Origin: Isoetes taiwanensis
Lineage: Eukaryota > Streptophyta > Lycopodiopsida > Isoetales > Isoetaceae
Reading direction: 5' to 3'
Length of the DNA stretch: 64,000 nt
Assembly (NCBI GenBank): GCA_021234155.1
Contig: JAJEKV010000020.1
Coordinates: 4,512,563-4,576,562, forward strand
The notes under the pieces were generated by a model, which had not been told where the DNA came from, did no database searches, and worked only from the letters and a program-made list of their open reading frames with translations. Positions 34,850 to 46,270 of the stretch are shown here, one piece after another (position 1 is the first letter of the stretch; each line of letters begins with the position of its first letter). A program made the position numbers and the translations under genes.

Positions 34850-36640
34850 TCAGCCTAGATGCAGCAACTTCAGTTCCAAGGTTTTCATCATCTCTCTATC
34901 TCTCTGAAATTTTTCCCATGTAGGTGCCTTTGTCAGTATATCAGCTATCATGTAGTCAGTTGGACAACACTGCATGTTGATTACTCTATCTTGTACTTGA
35001 TATCTTATGAAGTGATATCTAGTTCCTATATGTCTGGTTCTGCAATGATACTTTGCTGAGTGAGCTAAAGCAACTGCACTTTGATTGTCCATAAAGATCA
35101 CAGTAGCTCCCACTTGCTCTAGCCTGATCTCTTCTAGTAACTGTCGCAACCAAATAGCCTCTTGAGCTGCTGCACTTGCTGCGATATATTCTGCTTTAGT
35201 GCTCGATAATGCTACAATCGGTTGTCTCTTACTCTTCCATGAGATCATGCAATCACCAAGTAGGAAAATAAAACCAGATGTAGATCTTCTTGTATCAAGC
35301 TCTCCTGCCCAATCAGAATCAGAATATCCCACAAGCTGAAAATGTTTTGGATCAGTTTTTTGATATACTAAAACAGATGTCTTTGTCCCTTGCATATATC
35401 TAAGGATTCGTTTGACAGCAGTCCAATGTTGCTTTCCTGGATTCTCCATAAACTGACTGGTTACTCCCACAGCATATGATATGTCCCCTCTTGTGCAGAC
35501 CGCTAAATAGATCAAACACCCTACAGCATGCCGATAAGGAACTTGTTGCATCTCAACCTATTCATCCTCAGACTTAGGAGACATATTTGCAGTCAGTTTG
35601 ATGCTAACATCCATTGGAGTACTAACTGGCTTGCACTCTTCCATCTGAAATCGTTTGAGAACTTCTTCAATATACTTGGTCTGGTCTAACTTCAACCAGC
35701 CCTATTCTCTATTCCTGGAAATCTGAATTCCCAAGCAATAGTGGATTTCTCCAAGGTCCACCATCTCAAATTCACTTGCTAGTTGGTCTTTCACCTGTTT
35801 CAAGAATACAAGATTGTTCGACACCAATATACAATCATCAACATATAGCGCTACAATCACCAAGAATTCTCCCACTGTCTTGATGTAAACATTTCCATCT
35901 GCCTATGTATTCTTGAAGGCCAAAATGTGCAGATAAGCATTCATACGATCGTACCAAGCTTTCGGGGACTGCTTTAGGCCATATAATGCTTTCTTCAACT
36001 TGCATACTAGGTGCTCCTTCCCCTTTATCTCATAACCTTGAGGCTGTGAGATAAAAATTTCTTCTTTTAAACCCCCATGAAGGAAAGCAGTCCGAACATC
36101 TATTTGATGAATTTCATAATCCATTTGTGCTGCTATGGCTAAGAGTATCCGAATAGAGGACATTCGCACTACAGGGGAAAAAGTCTCAGTAAAGTCCACT
36201 CCAGCCACTTGTGAGAATCCCCTCGCCACAAATCGAGCTTTGAAACGATCAATTTGACCTACAACAGTCTTCTTAACTTTAAAAATCCACTTAGTACTAA
36301 CCAAATTGCGCCCTGGTGGAAGTGATGTAAGTTCCCAAGTATTGTTCTTCATGAGAGACTCATACTCGGAATCCATGGCTTTCTTCCAGTCATCAGCATA
36401 AGACCCAACAAGAGCATCTTCAACCTTTGGCTGGTTCTTCCACAAATAGATCTTCTTTGGAATGGAAAGCCTTGTAAAAACACTGCTTCGTTGCCCAAGT
36501 CTTGTGAAGACGTTTCCTCTCTTCTGATTGTGTCGTGATTTTCTCAAACGTAATCTTTGGTTCAGCCGTTGAACAGTCGGACTCGCCCTTATTATCTGAC
36601 GGCATTCTTCTCTCTTTTTTTCCGATCTATTGCCCATTGC
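34850..36640 (-). pseudogene. Copia reverse transcriptase-RNase H with three in-frame TAG stops
   Basis: A single minus-strand frame reads WKKAMDSEYESLMKNNTWEL, STKWIFKVKK, RFKARFVARGFSQ, DFTETFSPVVR, QIDVRTAFLHG and LYGLKQSPKAWY, then YVDD (35834-35845), VPYRHAVGCLIYL, STSGFIFLLG and STKAEYIAASAAAQEAIWLR. These are the RVT_2 and copia RNase H motifs in order. TAG interrupts the frame at 35903-35905, 35702-35704 and 35558-35560, with no frameshift between them. The upstream coding region was lost; about 60 residues starting MPSDNKGESD near 36605 may be a gag or leader remnant. The product is presumably non-functional. Confidence 0.88.
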
Positions 36641-36643
36641 TGG

Positions 36644-36655
36644 GCTTTGATACCA
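36644..36655 (-). other. Copia primer-binding site
   Basis: Minus-strand TGGTATCAAAGC next to the 5' LTR; one mismatch to the complement of the plant initiator methionine tRNA 3' end. Confidence 0.85.
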
Positions 36656-36827
36656 TGACAACTTATTATAGGACAGCAAAAGTAGAGATGATTGATATTA
36701 TAGAATGATCAGATACATGGATATAGTATCCCGAAGGACACGACTCTTGGAATAGCAACAGACTCCTACGAACCTAATGTGACATGTCAGCATACAAGGC
36801 TGACTCAGCATATAGATATTGTTGACA
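36656..36827 (-). repeat. Copia 5' LTR
   Basis: 172 bp, apparently identical to 34670-34841. Confidence 0.92.
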
Positions 36828-36832
36828 GAAAC

Positions 36833-37255
36833 CCTGAATGCTGAAACCCTGAATGCCGAAACCATGAATCAGAAAAGGAGGTATTGCAGGTGATAGGCGG
36901 TCGGGATGCCGCCATGATCCGACCATAGCCAAGAAATGGAGGTATTGCAAGTGATAGGCGGCCGAGATGCCGCCACCATAGCCAAGAAAAGGAGGTATTA
37001 CAAGATTCAAAGGGCAAAGCACCGGGATGCCAAGAAAAGGAGGTATTGCAAGATTCAAAGGGCGGCCGGATGCAAGATTCAAAGGGCAAAGCGCCGGGAT
37101 GCCGCCATGGTCCGACCATAGCCAAGAAAAGGAGGTATTACAGGTGATGCGTTCTTCTGCTTGATGTCTTCTTGACGATTCGTTCTTCTGCTTGATGTCT
37201 TCTTGACGATTCTAGGGTATTAATCTATGGTTCTTCTGCTTGAAGCCTTCTGGAG
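36833..37255 (+). repeat. Complex tandem repeat
   Basis: Five or more copies of AAGAAAWGGAGGTATTRCA are interleaved with CGGGATGCCGCCA and CAAGATTCAAAGGGC units. Two or three copies of GTTCTTCTGCTTGATGTCTT with CTTGACGATTC follow (37150-37250). The copia target GAAAC lies in the flanking GAAACCCTGAATG repeat. Confidence 0.85.
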
Positions 37256-38106
37256 GATTCTGTAGATTTCCAGGTTTTCCCTGCTCCGCATCCACACCAA
37301 GACTCCGAATCACGTGGAATCACTTTCGGGAATCAATTTGGTCGGAGCTATGGCTATGGCAGATTATGGCAGCTTCTTCCAAGTGGTACAATGGTATCTC
37401 CGGCTCAAAGGTGTGTGTACCAAATTTTAAAATTTTAAAATGGGTGGGAAAAAAAAAGTGGGGTATAGAAATAACATTGGAAAAAAATAAAAAAATATCA
37501 TATATGGGGGGATATTTGAAAAATAAGAATGTCCAACATAATATTTGGTGTTGAAATCGGTAATGATAGGCTACAGAGATATTAATTTTAAATTTTAAAG
37601 TTTTAGACCTTGAAAAAAGATTGTTTAAAATAAAATTAGAAACTTCCTTAGCAATACCTTCTTGTCATCTAAAACATGGTTGATGTATGCTTCTTTGTTG
37701 TAGAGTCCATAGGATCATTCGTGGGGTATCTTCTATGGGCACAACCTGGACTGAGGAGATTTCCTAGGAATGCCTTGGGTTTTTTTAAGGATGTGGCCAA
37801 CGAGATATTTGTCTAGGGATGACATAAGAAACAATGGCACCACCCCAAATGTACCAAATCCTTTCCTTTTCAAAAGTATATGGCCCCCCTCACCCCGTCC
37901 CCCGCACCCCCCCTCCCCCTTCCAAATTTCAACTTTTAATCATAAATAGAGAAGCTCCATGGAGTATGGAGTGCACTTAAGAAAGGGGTGTCGAGTGGCC
38001 ATAAAACACTCGGTTAGGATGAGATAAGTTGAAAAACTTATAAATGATTAAAATCTTAATGTAATTTTTTCTCTCTTAGAACTGCGCATTTCGCTCTTAG
38101 CTGCTT
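37256..38106. other. Unassigned sequence
   Basis: No gene recognised. A C-rich tract lies at 37885-37925. Confidence 0.5.
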
Positions 38107-38330
38107 TTCTCGACTCGCGAGTCGAGAAAGGCCCCAGACCTGCGTTTTTCACTCTGACCTGCCTTTCTCGACTCGAGAGTCGAGAAAGGCTCTCATACGT
38201 GCAGTTTTCCAAAATAGCCTTCCGAACCTGCGTTTTATACTTTGAGCTACCTTTCTCGACTCGCGAGTCGATAAAGACCCTCAGCACTGCATTTTTTCTT
38301 CTAACCTGCCTTTCTCGACTCGCGAACCTG
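38100..38330. repeat. Palindrome array 1 (TCTCGACTCGCGAGTCGAGA)
   Basis: Four copies: a perfect 24-bp palindrome at 38106-38129; GCCTTTCTCGACTC-GA-GAGTCGAGAAAGGC at 38161-38190; an imperfect copy at 38251-38276; a half copy at about 38309-38325. Spacers share CCTGCGTTTT- and AAAATAGCCTTC-type motifs. The same palindrome recurs at 50.0-51.3 kb. Confidence 0.9.
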
Positions 38331-38357
38331 CAGTTCCCAAAAATAGCCTTCAGAACT

Positions 38358-38427
38358 GTGAAGTCGCATTTAATTAAAGTGGGTCAAATCTCGAATTTTG
38401 GGATTCGGACTGAAAATAGGACTCATA
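38358..38427 (+). repeat. ~68-bp dispersed repeat (first copy 33362-33428)
   Basis: Second copy of the GTCGCATTTAATTAAAGTGG repeat, directly downstream of the palindrome array. Confidence 0.75.
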
Positions 38428-38557
38428 CTATAGAAAAAAAAATTCTGAATTGAATGCTTGAATAGAATTACACATCACACACAAAGAACTGGGTAACTTG
38501 TTTTCCTCATAAATTTTACAAAACCACTAGTTGAGAAAGTTTTCAAGCTTCTCAATA

Positions 38558-40366
38558 TTATCTACCCTCATACAATGATATAGCATGGAGGTTGCTCATG
38601 GCTTTGTCCATCTCCCTTGTTGGGATCTTGTGTGTATTGTCCTTTGCAACGTGAGAACTTGGATATGACCATACCACACACTCCACCAATTTCCTCCTTT
38701 GAGGATCAGCATGATTTGCCCTCCACTTCTTCTCCCAGCAGTCGGTGTATTGCTCCTTCAAGTTGCCCTTCTTGTGTCTTCCAATGGGCTCCCAATATTG
38801 AACTTGGAATCCAGGACGCAACTCCTCTCCATTAGCCATAGTGGTGGTTACATCAGAGAGTGCCACCCCTAACCATATTGGACAATCCTCATCATCAGGC
38901 CTTACTAGCACAAAGTAGCCTTCCTTGATGTCCTCAAAGGGATCCCACTCAGGAAGATCAAACCACTTCGGCTTTGAGGCCTTACTTCCCACAAACCACT
39001 TGGAACCTTTGTTAGAACCCAAATGAACATTCTTAGACGTGCTTGCTCCTTGAGAACCATCCCATCTGGACTCTGGCAAGAACCCGTCTCTCAGCTCCCC
39101 CCCACATGGTTGTTCAGTCTCTAAGCATGTCACAACTTTCTCCCAGTAATTAATTAGGGAGTCCATGTGATTTTTCTTAAGAGTGGAGGTATGCTTTCCA
39201 TTTCGAACATCATCCCAGTGCGTTATATAATCCTTGATGCCCTTCACTAGTTGGCTAGAGTCTTTAACAGTCTTGAAGGGAGGTAATGGTTTTGGCTGCC
39301 CTTTAGAAATAAGAACTTCATCTGTAGCACCCCGTTGCCACAACTCGATTCCTTGTACAAGCATCCACAACTTGTCATCTGGTCTCCACTTATATTGCAT
39401 GATTGGTATTCCATCCCCAACCCAAAACTTGAACTGAAGTGGCTTTGTGTGCCCTGTCAACTGATCCTTACCATCTAGCAAGTATCCCTCGACAAATGAT
39501 TTCCAATCTGCAAGCTCATCCATCAAGAAAGCCATTGGGTTGGGGTCAATGCAGCTCTCAAACACATCCATTAGTCCAGGGAGACTAGTCACGTTTTCTC
39601 TCTTGAGCTTGGTGGAGAAAGTTCCAAAGAATGCATCTATATCATCATGCGTATGCCCAACCATCATGAACCCCACTTTCACAACTTTGAATACTCCCAC
39701 TGCTGTCAAGTATGACATTGCCCCAAACATCTATCTATTCTTGTTTTCTTTCCAACAGTTGTCCAATTGAACACATAGCTCCTCTGGCAGTTGTTTCTCA
39801 AGTAAGAGGAATCCCAAGTCCTCCTTGATTCACTGGACACCTTGGATGTGAGCTTTTTTATCTGCCTTTGGTAACAAAGCGGTTGATCATCCATCAAAGC
39901 CTCAAAAATGGGTGCTGATGGGGAATACCTCCTCCCTTCTATCGATCCTTTTTCTAGTATTCTCAAGCACTTGAAAATAGAGCTCACATGGAAGTTTGGA
40001 TCATCCCTCCATAGATCAAGCACAAAATGACCATAGGTTCCAGTTCCATGACCATGTGTTAAGACACCCGCCAGACTTACTTTCATCTGAAAAGCGTTTT
40101 GACAACGCTTGGGTAAAGGATCTAGCTTTGGCAAGAAAGTCTTGTGTTGGTCCATCTTATCATGAATTATACACAAAAATCTACCAAGCTGCATCTGAGA
40201 AAATGTTCTCCACTGCCATTTGGTGATCTGCAAATTGCTTCCTAATTGCCATTCTTTCTTTCTCTATTGCAGTTGATGCAAGTGTATCCTTGAGTTGAAT
40301 ACAAGTGTTGCACTTTGAGAATGGCATGTGTTGCAGGACACTCATGTCTGAGAAGTGAGTGCTCCA
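38558..40366 (-). pseudogene. DUF7869-like gene, C-terminal part (copy 2)
   Basis: Downstream of the Helitron insertion the minus strand reads HMPFSKCNTCIQLKD (a CxxC motif) and KERMAIRKQFADHQ. Then, after a frameshift, it reads IIHDKMDQHKT, VSLAGVLTHGHGTGTYGHF and SIFKCLRILEKG. After a second shift come QLDNCWKENKN, a TAG, and a 390-codon open stretch (39730-38558) with MVGHTHDDIDAFFGTF, LTGHTKPLQFKFWVG and a distal WLGVALSDV/VQYWEP module. To my knowledge these are the hallmarks of the DUF7869 family, whose copies behave as mobile-element genes; the biochemical role is unknown. The two frameshifts and the stop show decay. It is longer and better preserved than copy 1 at 17818-18550, which lacks the distal module. 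Confidence 0.8.
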
Positions 40367-43300
40367 TCTTCTTTTTTATTTTGGTAAGGGGTTGGGGAAT
40401 GTGCCTGTGCAGCCGCATGGAACGCCGCATGGAACACCGCATGCGGCGTTCCCTTCCCCTCTTGCGGGACGCGCGTTGCCAGCATTGAATGCCCAAGTTT
40501 TCGAACTTGCCAGGAATTTTGGATACGAATTCTTACCCTGCTGGGCGCTCCTCTATGCCGCTCTTCTATTCGGTCGCTCAGGCTTGAGCTGGGTCGTGTG
40601 GGATGGTCTTCCTCTCATTTTTGCAGTTCAAATCAATTGTTTTGGCTAAGTGCGCTCACCACCGGACTTGCCTATGGCCTCTGATCTCAGACTTTTTTCG
40701 GCACATGCTTACACGCGGGGATTCTTCTTCACTTTCTGTCATTCTTTTCATGAGCAAGCTTCATAGGAGCAAATCAGTCAAGCAAATCTTTGAAGCTACG
40801 GATCCATAGCCACATACATCTTCGAAGCTGCTGCGTGATTTGAGGGTCCAACTTAATGCTACTATTGGTTTGGCGCCCAGCTAAGTTGCTTGAGGTAAAA
40901 AGTATTTCGGTCCATTCTTTAACTATTCTTTTCTTTGCAAGCAAAAGCGCGACCCCCTTTCTGAGGATGGATTTTTCGAAAACAGCCGCGTTCGTGGTTG
41001 CATTCTTGAAGCGAGCCCTCACCGTAGCGAGGGGCGATCTTTGCATCACCATCCAGCTCATAAGCCCCGCATTGTTGTGTGGATTGAGTGGAGCTCTACA
41101 TCTAGACACGACCAAAAATCTGCCGAAACAGGTATCTTAAATCTTTAAGGGTTTAAACCTCTATTTTTTTCTGACCGTTCTTGCTTTGCTAACATGTTTA
41201 AGCCATATTTTGTAGGCTCTAGAGGAGTTTTGGCCACAAACAAGCAAGACGTTAATCTTACATTCAATGATTCGTATCTGTTCTGCTAAGCCATTTGAAT
41301 GGCACACTGCCAAAGACATCGGATTTTCTGCCTCTGATAGGAAAGGTTACACATAGGAAACGTTTGTGTTAGTCTATATGGTTCCTTTCCAATATTTCAT
41401 AGTTTGTCATTCTGTTTGTTTTTGTTTGCAGGGGACATGTGCGTGACGCAGAGTTGCCAATGCATGTCCATGAACAAGGTTTATACAAATTGCTCAGTAT
41501 TATTGTCTAACAGATACTTCAAGGCATTTGCAGAATATTAGCCACTTTTTTATGATTAAAGTGGAAATACCAATATACTGCCACAGGGTTTCCATCAGCA
41601 GAGGAGTTTCAATTGGATCAGAGGATTTTCAGACTCGATTGTTGATGCTTTAAAAAATCTTTTATCTACTTGCATTGTTGGTCTTTTTGCCTCTGTTCCA
41701 GGTATGTAAACTTAAGCATGCTGGCAGCAATCTCTCATTGTTTAAACCCTCATCTTTTTAAATATGCTGGCAGCCAGGTTGGCTGAAGATCTATAGCAGT
41801 GATCAGAATTCAGTTGGCTGAAGTTGATGTTTGCAAGGATTGGTAAGATTCGTATTCAGCTTTAGAATGAGACCTATAGCAGTGATCAGAATCCTTTATC
41901 AGAAAAATTGATGCATCTAGGTTTGTATATGGTGATTTCGCAGCAGTTTTTGCAGATGAACATCTACGAAGAGTGTTTTTAAACTTTTTTACATGCATCA
42001 AAATGGATTCAAGTACTTGGTTGTACCAGGCGAGAGAGGTATATCTCTGCATTATGTTCCACTCTTTTTGCATGTGATATCTATGCGCTCATTGTTGGAT
42101 GTTCAGGTGGATGTTCTACTATTTTCAGAAATATGGTTGGATACCTTTACTTTCAGTGTTTGTGAGACATACCATGGCAAAGTAATTTCTGCACTTGAAG
42201 TGCCCTGACACACGAGTTCAATCATAGAGGTATTACATTTATGCATTTATTGTTGGGAGACCTCTAGATGGTAGATTAGATTGGATCATACATCAGTTTA
42301 TTGCTGCAAACTGACACACATGTTAGTTTTTGTTATTTCATTATTACAATAGTAGTCGCATGCCATGCAGATTCAAATATGTTACATTTGGATTTTAGCT
42401 TAGAGCTCATAATCTATGTACTATTCAAGACACATGCTTGCTTTCTCAAGTTTGTATGAAATTTAGCCTGTCGTAACTACAGCTAGATATCTTATCTGTT
42501 TAAAGTGCTTCTTTTTGAACATTCTATCGATGGATGCTTTTCATGCAGGAAAATGGAAGTTGAAAGGACCATTTCGTAATTTAAGCTCATACTATGCAAT
42601 ATTTAGGTAGTCGCTATACAAATCTTTATTTTGTTAAGTGTATTATGTAATTGATCATTCTCTAACTGCCCCCCTTTTTTTTTTTAAACTAGGGATTCAT
42701 TCTTCTTATTGGGCTCTAAACCACTTCTCCTTCAAACATCTTCCATACAAGTCTATGGCGGCCATAGCAGTCCGCTCATGGACTTTAGAAAATGATTGAC
42801 CCCTTAATACCATACACAATTATTTGAATAGCATGCAAGTGGAGGCAATAGCTATGTAAATTAATCCTTTTATTCTGGTTAAGTCTGTAGATTTAACACT
42901 TTTGAAATTTGTATGTTGGCTAATTTTATTTTTATAAATACGCTGTTACCTTAACCAATGCCATCAAACGTTTGCAATGCCATTAAATGTTTGTTATGAG
43001 AAAAAAATAGTGTATTGTCTACATGCTTGATATGTGCTTTTTGCCCATGGTGAAGGTTGTCTGCACCACCTCTAATAAGAGACTATGTGGGCTAGAATGA
43101 ATCTCTAAGACTAGAGGTATGCCTTTCTCGCATATGCTTACACATATATTTGTGTATATAGTGCAACATGCCTTGGTCCTTAGACCAATGCAATTTGATA
43201 TTTGTTTATGATAAATAAACATATTTGTTTATGCCAACTTATACTTTTCTAGCATTTGCAATGAAGTTCTTGAATGTTGGTTTACTTCACTTGAAGAATT

Positions 43301-45036
43301 TTCCCCTCACTTAATTCTATGAACCAATTTAACAAAGCCTACTAAAAAGTTTGTGTGCTAATATTTGTACTCACTACGTTTCATGGAAATTGATATTACA
43401 TAAGCAAAAGAACCACCTTAGAGGATCATCATGCTCAAGTAACGAGCGCATTGCATGGCAACATCAGACACAGTTGTGCAATTGCTTGATATACTTAACA
43501 ATTGTTGAACTATAACAAAAGCAAAAACATATTATGTGATGCCTTTGTGCCGTCAATACAGTACTGCTGTATTTGAAATGCATTTCTAATGGCTTAGTTA
43601 TTTCAAATGCTGGGAGAGCAACTATATCCCTTGGTGGACCAATTGGAGCATGACCATGCTAGCAAAGTCATTGTAAACATGTATTATCTTATCTAAATGA
43701 AGCATTAGTATGAACCATTAGTATGAAGCACAAATAAGATGCTTTGACTAAATACGTATTCTAAATGCTATGGTGGAATTATTGTTAACCGCCCAATATG
43801 TTTGCATTTGCCGCGCATTTTGTTCAAGTCTAGCTTGATAGAATGGCTCATCGCCACAATATGCATGCAGTTGAAGGATTTCCATATAGTCTTTGGCATC
43901 TTTGCAATACAAATAGCATCCCATGCAAAGGGTATTTACCCGCAACCCTAACCAGGAAAACTAACCTAGCCTAACTTCATGCAGGATGCCAACATTCTGC
44001 ACTGATATTCAAGGAATGCTCCCATCTCTGTTAGGGGAATACAAATTTCCGAAACTTAGCATTTATTTACCTCTTTTAACCCGTGCAATTACATATGCCC
44101 ATATGAGGTAGAGTTTAATACATTATAACATTCCTAAGAGATTTTACAATATTGAAACTGTCATGCTTTCCAACCTTATTGGTTTCCAGATTAACATATG
44201 CCTCTCTACATATTTGGCATTGCTATGCTCACTCTTCACATATGCACTCACCACAACCTCAAAGTGTCTATTTATAAGATCTCAAAAATTGTATCCTTTT
44301 AATGAATGGTTATATGGATAATTTACCAAACCAAGGCACAACTATTATTGTTCGGTATCGTCATATCATGCAATTTTGGAGAATTCATTAGTTTAGTATT
44401 TATGGGTTTAGGGGCTTACGTGTTTAAGAGTTTAAGGTCAAAAGATTCATCATATCATGCAACTTTTGGAGAATTTAGAGGACGTAACGTGCAACAATAG
44501 ACAATAATACTTTATCATTTAATCACAACAAATCTAGAAGTTCCAAAGATGGGAGGCAACTCCAAATTTATTAAATCAACTCTCAAAAGCATCTATATGG
44601 ATACCTTGCTCACGACTAGGCATACACATGCGACCACGATCTTTAGTTCACAAATACACCCATTACTACGAGGTGCTATGGATTACAAACATACCCGCAC
44701 ACATCTTCCACCTCCCATTACAGAGACAACCAACATCCAAATTTGTCACTAGACTCCAAGTGCAATTTGTTGACCACGCATTGTTCAACAAACTAAATTA
44801 CCACAAGCCCCAACCAATACCCTAAACTGTATGTATTCCTTTACGTCTACCCATTCAATCCCACATGATGCATTTTATTATGCCCAATATCCCCAAACCC
44901 TTCACACTTGCCACTCAATTACTTCTATGGATACAATTGCATTTACATGTTTTCATTCCACCTACGAACTCCATTATGTCTATCTATTCCACACGTCTAT
45001 GACTAATGCCCGGCATCGCCGGGCACACGTTTCTAG
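40367..45036 (+). mobile_element. Helitron 2, inserted in the DUF7869-like gene
   Basis: The 5' end TCTTCTTTTTTATTTTGG (40367) follows a host A. The 3' hairpin GCCCGGC-atc-GCCGGGC (45008-45024), spacer ACACGTTT and CTAG (45033-45036) precede a host T. Joining the flanks A|T conceptually gives one open minus-strand frame across the junction, reading SHFSKLWSTHFSDMSVLQ. This confirms both boundaries to the base. It is 4670 bp long and shares its 5' region and subterminal hairpin with the element at 115. No Rep/helicase is visible. Interior open frames (for example 40774-41115, 41993-42208) match nothing I recognise, so any captured gene is unidentified. Confidence 0.9.
40419..40452. repeat. Helitron 2 subterminal hairpin
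   Basis: Arms GGAACGCCGCATG (40419-40431) and CATGCGGCGTTCC (40440-40452). This is the same structure as at 154-189, with a base-paired change. Confidence 0.75.
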
Positions 45037-46151
45037 TAACTTGCTGAAATGTGATTGAGAAAGAGGCCTACCTCCAGTAGTTTCTAGGATGGAGTTGACC
45101 TCTTTAAGGCACTCTTTTTGGATACAGTGTTGTGGCAATACCCTTTGCACCACTCGCACACCGTGCTCGTTCACCTTCGACTTGTGGGGCATAGATTGAG
45201 ACATGTATCTCACAAAGCTCTCGAAGACTGCAATGGCCTTGATAGTGTTTGCTCTAGGTTTCAAAGTGAGTGCATTGCCATGTTGGAACAAGATGTGCTC
45301 TTTTCTAACCTGCTCCCAGTATCTGTAGAATGAAGACTTGCTCACGCCAAGAATCCATCTCAATGCTCTCCTACATACCTTCAGGCCCCTCAATTGATAT
45401 AGTAACCTTCCTGTGTTTTCATCATAGCTGAAATTCCTACACAAGGAGTAGATGAAATTAATCCTATCTTTCTGAAGCTGTCCAATGTATTGGGACCTTA
45501 TCTGCACGAGGTCATCCACACTGTACTGGACTGTGCAATCTAGTCCCCTAATTGCCTCTATGTTTTCTTTGGTTGGGGCCATACTTTCCATCCTTTCTAA
45601 ATATTTGTCACTTCTAGGCCTCTTGGGCACCCTTGACTGCCTTTTATGAAAAACATAGCGCCTCTTCCTTGTGATCAAAGGATGCTCATCCACCACCAAA
45701 TCTTCCACATGGCCTGGGGTGGGCCTTGGGGTATGTAGTTAGTAGGGCCTTCCAAACTCTCACCATTCTTGTGTGTAATATATCTAATTGGCCATCTTAA
45801 CTGTGTTTGGGACTTCAACAACCCAGAGCACACAATGCAATCACTAGAGCTTCCCTGGGACATGATTGTATCAACTTGGATAAGAAGCTTCACAATGCCA
45901 ACTCCAAGATGATCATCTCCCAGCCTTTCATCATTCACACTATCAAAAGGATCAACTGCAGTTATGATGCCCTTTACAAATACCGTCTCGTTGCAAGGGT
46001 GCAACAATAAGCAGGCCATCTTCCTCCATTGGAGCCTAGGGCAATGTCCCGTGCTGGGCTTCCTTGGCTCCATTTTGCTCATCTCACATGCTCCCTGAAT
46101 GAAAGAGCACACATTAAAACCATATACAACCATTAAAACCATTAAATCCAT
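45037..46151 (-). pseudogene. DUF7869-like gene, N-terminal part (copy 2)
   Basis: The first exon (to 45764) reads CLLLHPCNETVFVKGIITAV, DPFDSV, LG and LRWPIRYITHKN. It vaguely resembles the Tnp1/En-Spm-like module (GxI...DP...V....LG...WP). A 50-nt intron (45714-45763) has a GTGAGA donor, a perfect TACTAAC branch sequence and a CCCCAG acceptor, and splicing keeps the frame. The second exon reads VEDLVVDEHPLITRKRR, INFIYSLCRNFSYDENTGRL, LKVCRRALRWILGVSKSSFY and LSQSHFSKL, the usual N-terminal half of DUF7869-family proteins. The frame is cut at 45037 by the Helitron and resumes at 40366. The start codon is uncertain; upstream Met candidates exist near 46085-46151. Confidence 0.75.
45714..45763 (-). 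other. Short intron of the DUF7869-like gene
   Basis: GT...AG, 50 nt, with TACTAAC 24 nt before the acceptor. Splicing joins ...THKNG to HVEDLVV in frame. Confidence 0.7.
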
Positions 46152-46270
46152 TTAAACCACTAAAACCATTTAAACCATATAGAACCATTAAAAACATTAC
46201 AACCATATAACCATTAAAAACATTAAAACCATATAACCATTAAAAACATTAACCATATAACCGTTATCAA
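46110..46270. repeat. ACCATTAAAA-type simple repeat
   Basis: Many variants of AACCATTAAAACCATATA. A second array lies at 49468-49635. Confidence 0.85.

Larger units (their letters stand above)
34670..36827 (-). mobile_element. Ty1/copia LTR retrotransposon, internally deleted
   Basis: Two 172-bp LTRs (34670-34841 and 36656-36827) start TGACAACTTATTATAGG, end TTGTTGACA and look identical base for base. GAAAC flanks both outer sides (34665-34669 and 36828-36832), a 5-bp target duplication. Read on the minus strand, the primer-binding site TGGTATCAAAGC directly follows the 5' LTR; it differs by one base from the plant initiator-Met-tRNA consensus TGGTATCAGAGC. The 1.8-kb interior encodes only reverse transcriptase and RNase H. 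Gag, protease and integrase are missing, so it is non-autonomous. Identical LTRs indicate a recent insertion mobilised in trans. Confidence 0.93.

Noticed and set aside
36805-37125. ~100-codon minus-strand frames (repeated PLNLAIPPFL-type text)
   Set aside because: They are translations of the short tandem repeats next to the copia element.
41993-42208. Captured gene exon inside Helitron 2
   Set aside because: The open frame is short and matches no family I can name. No convincing splice signals were paired with neighbouring frames.
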